In this document: positions 34,481-40,361 of the stretch, one piece after another
Numbering within the stretch: the first letter of the stretch is position 1
Layout of the letters: the number at the start of each line of letters is the position of its first letter
Assembly: GCA_025358075.1 (NCBI GenBank)
Contig: JANYKU010000054.1
Coordinates: 1 to 51,239 of the forward strand
DNA length: 51,239 nucleotides
Reading direction: 5' to 3'
Origin: Ilumatobacteraceae bacterium
GTDB taxonomy: Bacteria; Actinomycetota; Acidimicrobiia; Acidimicrobiales; Ilumatobacteraceae
Position numbers and translations under genes: made by a program
Notes under the pieces: model-generated
The model's input: the letters and a program-made list of their open reading frames with translations, nothing else
Database searches by the model: none
Told to the model about the DNA's origin: nothing

Positions 34481-34486
34481 TAGGTT
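34481..34486 (+). promoter_or_regulatory. Candidate leaderless -10 (TAGGTT) of dinB
   Basis: TAGGTT, six bases, then GTG 34493. This favours GTG 34493 over the adjacent TTG 34490. Confidence 0.55.
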
Positions 34487-34492
34487 GAGTTG

Positions 34493-35737
34493 GTGCCGAG
34501 CGGCGCGACGATCCTGCATGCCGACCTCGATGCGTTCTACGCATCGGTCGAGCAGATGCTGCAGCCGGAGCTGCGCGGGTTGCCGATCGCCGTCGGTGGA
34601 GGTGTGGTGCTGGCCGCGTCGTACGAGGCGAAGCGGTTCGGGGTACAAGGTGGCATGTCAGGGTGGCGGGCCAAGCGGCTGTGTCCTGATCTGATCTTCG
34701 TGCAGGGTCACTACTCCGAGTACCAGCGTTTGGGTGATCAGGTGATGGCCGTCCTCGGCGACTTCACGCCACTGGTGCAGCGCATCTCCATCGACGAGGC
34801 GTTCCTCGATGTCACCGGCTCGGTCCACCTCTTCGGTGACGCCGCAACGATCGGCGAGCAGATCCGCCGTCGCGTTCGCGTCGAGTTGGGTTTGCCGATC
34901 TCGGTCGGCGCAGCGCGCACCAAGCATCTCGCCAAGATCGCTTCGCAAGTTGCCAAACCCGACGGTCTGGTGGTGGTGCCCTCATCCGCTGAACGCGAGT
35001 TCCTCGACCCGCTACCAGTCGGGCTGGTGTGGGGCATCGGGCCGGTCACGCGGCAACGACTCGCCGAGCGCGGCATCTGCACGATCGGACAGCTGGCAGC
35101 TTCTCCCGATGGTGCTTTGCGCTCGCTCTTGGGCAACGCCCTCGGTACCAAGGTCGGTGCGCTCGCAGCCAACGACGACCGGCGCCGGGTACAGCCGACC
35201 GGCCGTGCCGGCTCGGTTGGTGCCCAGTCCGCGTTCGGCCGCCGAGATGCCGCGCCCGAGCTCATTCGTCCGGTGCTCGGTCACCTCGCCGACCGCGTCG
35301 CCGGTCGGTTGCGTGCCAAGCATCGTGCCGGTCGCACGGTCACGGTCAGGGTTCGCTTCGCAGGCATGCGCTCGGTGACCCGTTCGCACACCGGCGTGTA
35401 CCCGGTGTGCAGCACGCTCACCCTCACCGAGATCGCCGAGCGCTTGGTCGACAAGGCACTGTCCGATCACGCCACCGAGTACCAGATCTCTCTCTTGGCG
35501 ATCTCGGTCTCGAACCTGGTCGATCAGCCGGTACTGCAACTCGAGTTGCCGCTGCCGCCCGACGATCCAGAACGTCCGGGCTCGCGGATCGGTGCCGCGC
35601 GTTGGGCGATCGACCACTCCGTCGACGACGTGCGCCGCAAGTTCGGCCGCTCGGCGGTTGGTTACGCATCGGTCGTTCTCTCGGATCGCCGGTCGGTACC
35701 CGACGAGTTCCGCGAATTGGCTGAACACGAGTTGTGA
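34493..35737 (+). CDS. dinB: DNA polymerase IV (DinB, Y-family)
   Basis: The 414-residue polymerase has the Y-family palm motifs ILHADLDAFYASVEQ (D11) and RISIDEAFLDVTGS (D101-E102), KRFGVQGGMSGWRAKRLCP, the helix-hairpin-helix region (VWGIGPVTRQRLAERGICTIGQLA) and a little-finger domain. It performs error-prone lesion bypass. It ends without an evident QLxLF-type beta-clamp motif (LQLELPLPP, residues ~350-358, could serve as one). Induction by DNA damage is expected from the LexA box. Confidence 0.93.
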   Translation: MPSGATILHADLDAFYASVEQMLQPELRGLPIAVGGGVVLAASYEAKRFGVQGGMSGWRAKRLCPDLIFVQGHYSEYQRLGDQVMAVLGDFTPLVQRISIDEAFLDVTGSVHLFGDAATIGEQIRRRVRVELGLPISVGAARTKHLAKIASQVAKPDGLVVVPSSAEREFLDPLPVGLVWGIGPVTRQRLAERGICTIGQLAASPDGALRSLLGNALGTKVGALAANDDRRRVQPTGRAGSVGAQSAFGRRDAAPELIRPVLGHLADRVAGRLRAKHRAGRTVTVRVRFAGMRSVTRSHTGVYPVCSTLTLTEIAERLVDKALSDHATEYQISLLAISVSNLVDQPVLQLELPLPPDDPERPGSRIGAARWAIDHSVDDVRRKFGRSAVGYASVVLSDRRSVPDEFRELAEHEL

Positions 35738-35809
35738 GGTGGCCGCTCACCTCCGATCCGCGAGCAAGTCACCGATTCATCGGTACAGCCGGAGAAATTG
35801 TGACTTGCT
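35736..35809. other. Hairpin and nested inverted repeats after dinB
   Basis: GAGGTG/CACCTC with a 6-base loop (35736-35753) overlaps the dinB stop and may be a weak terminator. A perfect 10-bp inverted repeat AGCAAGTCAC/GTGACTTGCT (35763-35772 and 35800-35809) encloses a smaller ACCGAT-TC-ATCGGT palindrome, just upstream of the next promoter, and is a candidate operator. Confidence 0.55.
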
Positions 35810-35826
35810 GCCCGCCGGTGGCGGAA

Positions 35827-35832
35827 TAGCGT
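35827..35832 (+). promoter_or_regulatory. Candidate leaderless -10 (TAGCGT)
   Basis: TAGCGT, seven bases, then GTG 35840 of the DinB-fold gene. Confidence 0.5.
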
Positions 35833-35839
35833 CCGCGGC

Positions 35840-36382
35840 GTGACGATCGAACCGGACGTAAAGAACTGGACGTGGGTGCTCGAGCGCGACTGCGAGGACT
35901 GTGGATTCGACATTCGCTCGTTCCCGCCAACGGAGATCGGGCGGTTGATCCGAGAGGCGGCAGAACCGTGGCCGCAGTTCCTGGCGCACCCGCTCGTGCG
36001 GGTTCGCCCCGACGAGGCCACCTGGTCGGCGTTGGAGTATGGCTGCCATGTGCGTGATGTGTACCGGCTCGGGACGTATCGCGTGAATCGAATGTTGTCG
36101 GAGGATGACCCACGGTTCGACAATTGGGACCAGGACGAGACCGCGATCAACGAGCGCTACGACTTGCAGGAACCGATCGTCGTGGCCGACGAACTGGCGG
36201 AAGCAGCAGCGGTGTTCGCCGACCTGTACGACCACGTCGGTGCCCAACAGTGGAGCCGGTCGGGATTGCGCAGCGACGGCTTCTCGTTCACCGTCGAATC
36301 CTTTGGCCGGTACTTCCTGCATGATCCGGGGCATCACATCGTCGACGTGCGCCGCGGTTTCGAGATCCTCGAAGCACGGTAG
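35840..36382 (+). CDS. DinB-superfamily (DinB_2/YfiT-like) metalloprotein
   Basis: A 180-residue four-helix protein. Candidate metal ligands are the His in YGCHVRDVYRLG (helix 2) and the His pair in FLHDPGHHIVDVRRG (helix 4), as in DinB/YfiT and mycothiol-dependent enzymes. An N-terminal DCEDCGFD motif is common in actinobacterial members. It is unrelated to DNA polymerase IV despite the name. It is followed after 26 bp by the HD paralogue B and probably shares its mRNA. Confidence 0.82.
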   Translation: MTIEPDVKNWTWVLERDCEDCGFDIRSFPPTEIGRLIREAAEPWPQFLAHPLVRVRPDEATWSALEYGCHVRDVYRLGTYRVNRMLSEDDPRFDNWDQDETAINERYDLQEPIVVADELAEAAAVFADLYDHVGAQQWSRSGLRSDGFSFTVESFGRYFLHDPGHHIVDVRRGFEILEAR

Positions 36383-36408
36383 ATGATGATCTGATAGGAA
36401 AGGCCCGC

Positions 36409-36954
36409 ATGACCGACACCTCACCCGCCACCAGCTTCACGACGTTCGAGGAGTCGACTGGCGACGACTGGGCGATCATCATCCAGCACGTCCAGATCAC
36501 GCAGACCTACGTTGCCGACAACGTGATCGTCCAGATGCGGCAACTGCGCAGTGACTACGGCGGCTTCCCTGTCGACCGGCTCGAGCATTCGCTGCAGACG
36601 GCGACTCGGGCCGAGCGGGCTGGCCGAGACGACGAGTACGTGCTGTGCGCGCTGCTCCACGACATCGGCGACAACCTGGCTCCGTACAACCATCCGTCGA
36701 TCGCCGCCGGCATCCTGAAGCCCTTCGTCAGCGAAGCCAATCACTGGATGGTGGAGCACCACGGCATCTTCCAGGGCTACTACTTCTGGCACCACATCGG
36801 TCTCGATCGAGATGCTCGTGAGGCCTACCGCGATTCACCCCACTTCGCCCTGACCGAGGAGTTCTGCGCGCTGTACGACCAGACCGCGTTCGACGCGTCG
36901 TACGTGAGCCACCCGTTGGAGCACTTCGAGCCGTTGATCCGCGCCCGGTTCTAG
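36409..36954 (+). CDS. HD-domain metalloprotein, PhnZ-like ligand pattern (paralogue B)
   Basis: A 181-residue paralogue of the protein at 26749, sharing HSLQTATRA, HDIGD, HHGIFQ, YY-x2-HHI-x-LD and EHFEPL stretches. Ligand candidates line up as H60, H84, D85, H95, H118 and D157. The N-terminus differs. AGGAAAGG before ATG 36409 gives a leadered message or a coupled second cistron after the DinB-fold gene. The stop codon TAG shares the bases CTAG (36951-36954) with the stop of the opposing MDR gene. Confidence 0.75.
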   Translation: MTDTSPATSFTTFEESTGDDWAIIIQHVQITQTYVADNVIVQMRQLRSDYGGFPVDRLEHSLQTATRAERAGRDDEYVLCALLHDIGDNLAPYNHPSIAAGILKPFVSEANHWMVEHHGIFQGYYFWHHIGLDRDAREAYRDSPHFALTEEFCALYDQTAFDASYVSHPLEHFEPLIRARF

Positions 36955-37925
36955 CCCTCTATCTTTTTTGGCCACATTTCTGGCTGCTTCTGGCAGTCGA
37001 GCACGATCTTGCCCTCGACCCCGCGAGCGAGGATGCGGGCGTGTGCGTCGGCTGCAGCCGAAAGTGGCAGCACCTCGCCGACGGGGACGTGCAGCGCGCC
37101 GGTGGCCATCATCGCCAGCATCGTGTCGAGCGACTCGCGTTGCTCCTCAGGGGTGTCGACCAGGCCGGAGTAGCCGAGCAGCGTCACGCCCTTGCGGTAC
37201 AGGCGGCGCAAGTTGATCGAGACCCGCTCGTCGTTCGACGTGCCATACACCACCAGGCGTCCCTTGGGGGCGATCCCGGCGATCGCGGCATCGGTGTACG
37301 GTCCGCCGAGTGCATCGAGGATCACCGTCGGCTGGAAGCTCTCGATCTCGGACTCGAGGGCTCCGGCAGAACCGACGACCACGTTGTCGGCGCCGTTGGC
37401 GATGATTCCATCGGCCTTGGCCGGCGAGCCGGTGTGCCCCCACACCGTCGCCCCAGCAATCTTGGCCAACTGAACGGCCATGGCTCCGACGCCACCGCTG
37501 GCACCGAGCACGAGGACGCGATCCTCCGGCTGCACGTGGGCGCGACCATGAAGCGCTTGCCAGGCCGTGATGCCGGCGACCGGCGTTGCCGCGACCTGGG
37601 CAAGATCAAGCCGCGAGTCGAGCGGAATCAGCCAGTCCTCGGGAACCGCGATCCGACTGCAGTACACGCCGGGGCGGACGACACCGAGCCCGCCGCCGCG
37701 AACCAGGACCGGACGACCGTCGATGTAGCCGGTCGCCTCGGATCCGGGCGTCCACGGGAGGTGGCTGGCGGCGGCGCCGATCGAACCCTGGGTGATCCAC
37801 ACATCGAGCGGATTCACCGATGCGTAGGCGAGCTCGACGAGTTGCTCGCCGGGACCTGGCTGCGGGTCGGGGACCTCATCGAGCTGAAGCGTCCCGCCGA
37901 TGGAGTGAAGTCGTGCTGCGCGCAT
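36951..37925 (-). CDS. Zinc-independent MDR, quinone oxidoreductase-like
   Basis: The 324-residue medium-chain dehydrogenase/reductase has PGPGEQLVELAYASVNPLDVWI at the N-terminus, a Rossmann VLVLGASGGVGAMAVQLAKIAGA segment, and lacks the structural and catalytic zinc cysteines of alcohol dehydrogenases. That places it with quinone oxidoreductase/enoyl reductase types using NADPH. A TACAGT -10 six bases before ATG 37925 indicates a leaderless mRNA. Confidence 0.88.
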   Translation of the reverse strand: MRAARLHSIGGTLQLDEVPDPQPGPGEQLVELAYASVNPLDVWITQGSIGAAASHLPWTPGSEATGYIDGRPVLVRGGGLGVVRPGVYCSRIAVPEDWLIPLDSRLDLAQVAATPVAGITAWQALHGRAHVQPEDRVLVLGASGGVGAMAVQLAKIAGATVWGHTGSPAKADGIIANGADNVVVGSAGALESEIESFQPTVILDALGGPYTDAAIAGIAPKGRLVVYGTSNDERVSINLRRLYRKGVTLLGYSGLVDTPEEQRESLDTMLAMMATGALHVPVGEVLPLSAAADAHARILARGVEGKIVLDCQKQPEMWPKKIEG

Positions 37926-37931
37926 CGGGCC

Positions 37932-37937
37932 ACTGTA
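37932..37937 (-). promoter_or_regulatory. Candidate leaderless -10 (TACAGT) for the MDR gene
   Basis: Minus-strand TACAGT, six bases, then ATG 37925. Confidence 0.5.
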
Positions 37938-37967
37938 TGCCGAGCACCCGTGAACACGCCGAGCCGG

Positions 37968-37973
37968 TAGGTT
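37968..37973 (+). promoter_or_regulatory. Candidate leaderless -10 (TAGGTT) for the homocysteine methyltransferase
   Basis: TAGGTT, eight bases, then ATG 37982. Confidence 0.5.
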
Positions 37974-37981
37974 GCCGATTC

Positions 37982-38860
37982 ATGATCATCCTCGACGGTG
38001 GGACGGGCACGTTGATCCAGGCGCTCGGTGCACCCATGCACGGTGACACGTGGTGTGCCGACGCAAATCTCACCCACCCCGAGATCGTTCGCGAGGCACA
38101 TCGTCAGTACCTTGCTGCCGGCGCGGAGGTGCTGATCGCCAACACCTACGCGACCAGCCCGCTGCTGTTCAACGACATCGGCCGTGACGCCGACGTCGGC
38201 CGGATCGATGCCGCCGCGGTTGCGTTGGCGCGCGAGGCAAGTGGCGGATCCGTGCCCGTGGCCGGCTCGTTTTCGGTGATGCGGCCGGGCATTCCCGGCA
38301 GCGATCGCAGCCACATGCTGCGACAGTGGCCGGAAGCCGAGGCTCGCCGGCTGTTCGCCGACAAGGCCGCCGGCCTGGTCGAGGCGGGCGCCGATGTGAT
38401 CGCCATGGAGATGATGCGTGACGGCGACTACTCGGTCTGGGCGACCGAAGCTGCCGTTGCAACCGGGCTGCCCGTGTGGATCGGGATCGCGGTGGAAGAG
38501 GATGACGACGGGCGCATCATTGGCTTCGGCCGCCCCAACTGGACACTCGACAGCTTCGTCGGGCGGTTGGTCGCCTGCGCGCCGGCAATGGTTTCGGTGA
38601 TGCACAGCGCGCCACCGGTCACGACCCGGGCGCTCGCCGTCGTTCGACAGCATTGGCGCGGTTCGCTGGGGGCATATGCCGAGTCGGGTTACTTCGCCAT
38701 GCCCGACTGGCAGTTCGTCGACATCATCCCCGAGGACGAGTACGCGGATCTGGCCAAGCACTGGGCCGAGGCCTTCGATCTGGCGATGATCGGCGGCTGC
38801 TGCGGCATCGGACCGTCGCACATCGCCGCGCTGCGCGCCGCGTTCCCCGCGAGTGGCTGA
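37982..38860 (+). CDS. Homocysteine S-methyltransferase-family protein with altered zinc site
   Basis: The 292-residue TIM-barrel protein begins MIILDGGTGTLIQALG and ends with the zinc motif GGCCGIGPSHI (C273, C274). Family members (MmuM, the N-terminal half of MetH, betaine-homocysteine methyltransferase) coordinate zinc with three Cys; the first, usually in a G-x-N-C segment, is here VMHSAPP with H208 at the Cys place. His may replace Cys as ligand, or the enzyme may have lost the reaction. The methyl donor may be S-methylmethionine or another onium compound. Start set by the upstream -10. Confidence 0.82.
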   Translation: MIILDGGTGTLIQALGAPMHGDTWCADANLTHPEIVREAHRQYLAAGAEVLIANTYATSPLLFNDIGRDADVGRIDAAAVALAREASGGSVPVAGSFSVMRPGIPGSDRSHMLRQWPEAEARRLFADKAAGLVEAGADVIAMEMMRDGDYSVWATEAAVATGLPVWIGIAVEEDDDGRIIGFGRPNWTLDSFVGRLVACAPAMVSVMHSAPPVTTRALAVVRQHWRGSLGAYAESGYFAMPDWQFVDIIPEDEYADLAKHWAEAFDLAMIGGCCGIGPSHIAALRAAFPASG

Positions 38861-38863
38861 TCG

Positions 38864-39586
38864 TCACGTCGAGGCGGAGAAGATGACATCACCCGTGGGC
38901 GCATCGACACCGCCAGCCGGCTCGACCGTCACGGCCCACTTCGCAGGCGAACCACTGACCGCAATGACTCTGCGAACCTGCCCACCGCCGGCCTTGTCGA
39001 GCAGCCGCACCGCGTGCGGACCGGCGGCGTCGATCTGCCACAGCTCGTAGGCCTTTCCGGCACTCGGGGCGTCGAGTCCATTGCCGATCACGATGGCCCG
39101 ATTGGCACTCGGTGACCAGGCGACCTTGAACGACCCGGTTCCGGTTCCTTGCAGGTCGATCATCCGAGTGTCGGGCCGGGAGATGAGCTCGGCAGCGGCG
39201 GACGCATACCCGTCGCTGCTGTGCGAGTGGCGGCCGACAACGAACGCGCCGGCACCGACGAGGATCACTGCTGCTGCGATCGTGATTGCTCGCACCAGGC
39301 GCGCCTTGCGTTGCCGAAAGGCATCCAGGTTGGTGACCGAGGCCGGCAGTAGGGGAGACAGTTGTCGGGTGGTCCCGATCTCGGCCATCACGCTGGCCTT
39401 GAGCGCCGCCGGTGGCGGCGCGGCCGACGCTGCGGCAACCTGCGACAGCGTCTCGCGGAAGCCCGCCACTTCTGGCCGGCACACCGCGCACGTCGGGTAG
39501 TGGGCTTCGAACTCGGCTCGTTCACGTTCGTCGACCGCGTCGAGCGCATAGGCCGCGGCAAGTTGATGGATGTCGACGCCGCTCAT
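38864..39586 (-). CDS. RskA-like anti-sigma factor
   Basis: A 240-residue membrane protein. A cytosolic ZAS domain (H29-x3-C33-x2-C36 in AHYPTCAVC) is followed by a linker, one transmembrane helix at about 99-117 and an extracytoplasmic RskA domain (LQGTGTGSFKVAWSP, AYELWQID). It should hold the neighbouring sigma factor inactive until regulated proteolysis. ATG 39586 overlaps the sigma factor stop (ATGA), so the pair is stoichiometrically coupled. Confidence 0.9.
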   Translation of the reverse strand: MSGVDIHQLAAAYALDAVDERERAEFEAHYPTCAVCRPEVAGFRETLSQVAAASAAPPPAALKASVMAEIGTTRQLSPLLPASVTNLDAFRQRKARLVRAITIAAAVILVGAGAFVVGRHSHSSDGYASAAAELISRPDTRMIDLQGTGTGSFKVAWSPSANRAIVIGNGLDAPSAGKAYELWQIDAAGPHAVRLLDKAGGGQVRRVIAVSGSPAKWAVTVEPAGGVDAPTGDVIFSAST

Positions 39587-40182
39587 GTGGCAAACCCTAG
39601 TTCGTCGCGCAATCGAATCATGCCATCACGGATCCTGGTCTTGACGGTTCCCTCGGGGACGTTCAACAGCACCGCGACCTCGCGGTACGTGTGTCCTCCG
39701 AAGTAGGCAAGTTCCACGGCATGTCGCTGCATCTCGGTCAGCCGTTCGAGTGCCTTGCGCACACGACTCGCCTCGATGGTGGCCACGACTTGGTCGGCGA
39801 CATCGGGGGACTCCACGGAACGCTTCTGGGCGTCGTGCTCAGATCGGTCCCGCGCCGCTTGCTCGGAGCGCACCCGGTCGATCGCTCGCCGGTGCGCCAG
39901 GGTGGTGGCCCATGATCTGACCGAACCTCGTGACCCGTCGTATCGAGGTGCGAGCCGCCACAGCTCGACGAACGCTTCCTGGGTGACCTCATCGCTGTGC
40001 GCAGGATCGCGCAGAACCTTCAGCACGATCCCGTGGAGCAAGGGCGCCAGGGCGTCGTACAGCTGGGCGAAGGCGGCTTGATCGCCTCGGCCCGCGCGGC
40101 TGAGCAAATTGGCCAGGGGATCGCCGGCATCGCCCCTCTGGTCTTCTACCGCGTTGCGCCGACCGAGCGCGTTACGGAGCAT
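39583..40182 (-). CDS. sigK: ECF sigma factor, SigK-like
   Basis: The 199-residue protein has region 2 (FAQLYDALAPLLHGIVL, DEVTQEAFVELWRLAPRYD) and region 4 (LERLTEMQRHAVELAYFGG, EVAVLLNVPEGTVKTRIRDG), the layout of group ECF19/SigK. It pairs with the RskA-like anti-sigma factor. Start ATG 40182 overlaps a 16-codon upstream reading frame with a better ribosome site (40172-40222), suggesting translational coupling. The regulon is unknown. Confidence 0.9.
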   Translation of the reverse strand: MLRNALGRRNAVEDQRGDAGDPLANLLSRAGRGDQAAFAQLYDALAPLLHGIVLKVLRDPAHSDEVTQEAFVELWRLAPRYDGSRGSVRSWATTLAHRRAIDRVRSEQAARDRSEHDAQKRSVESPDVADQVVATIEASRVRKALERLTEMQRHAVELAYFGGHTYREVAVLLNVPEGTVKTRIRDGMIRLRDELGFAT

Positions 40183-40222
40183 GTCCGGGCCTCGCGTTCA
40201 CGCCGTCGTCACCGCTGGTCAT
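40172..40222 (-). CDS. Possible 16-codon leader peptide overlapping the sigma factor start
   Basis: AAGGAG, four bases, then ATG 40222 opens a 16-codon frame (MTSGDDGVNARPGHAP) ending in TAA at 40172-40174, eleven bases inside the sigma gene and in another frame. The sigma gene's own start has only GAGG at a long distance. Translation of the leader could deliver ribosomes to the sigma start. Confidence 0.35.
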   Translation of the reverse strand: MTSGDDGVNARPGHAP

Positions 40223-40292
40223 GCAACTCCTTCGTCGCACGAACCTATCCGGATTGGTCGGTCACCAATCCCGTTTGCACCAGCGCAGGGCC

Positions 40293-40337
40293 TGTGGAGT
40301 TGGTCGTGCCCACCTGGATGCCTCGAAACACTCCACA
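40293..40337. repeat. Palindromic repeat locus B (single 45-bp copy)
   Basis: A 45-bp imperfect palindrome starting TGTGGAGT and ending ACACTCCACA, the same family as 10151-10195 and 48749-48846. It lacks the CCGACC spacer flanks of the tandem loci. It lies between divergent genes, ten bases upstream of the -10 of the dehydrogenase gene, and so covers its -35 region. Confidence 0.75.
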
Positions 40338-40347
40338 CGACTGTGAA

Positions 40348-40353
40348 TACACT
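40348..40353 (+). promoter_or_regulatory. Candidate leaderless -10 (TACACT)
   Basis: TACACT, eight bases, then ATG 40362 of the dehydrogenase fusion gene. Confidence 0.5.
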
Positions 40354-40361
40354 CGACGTCC

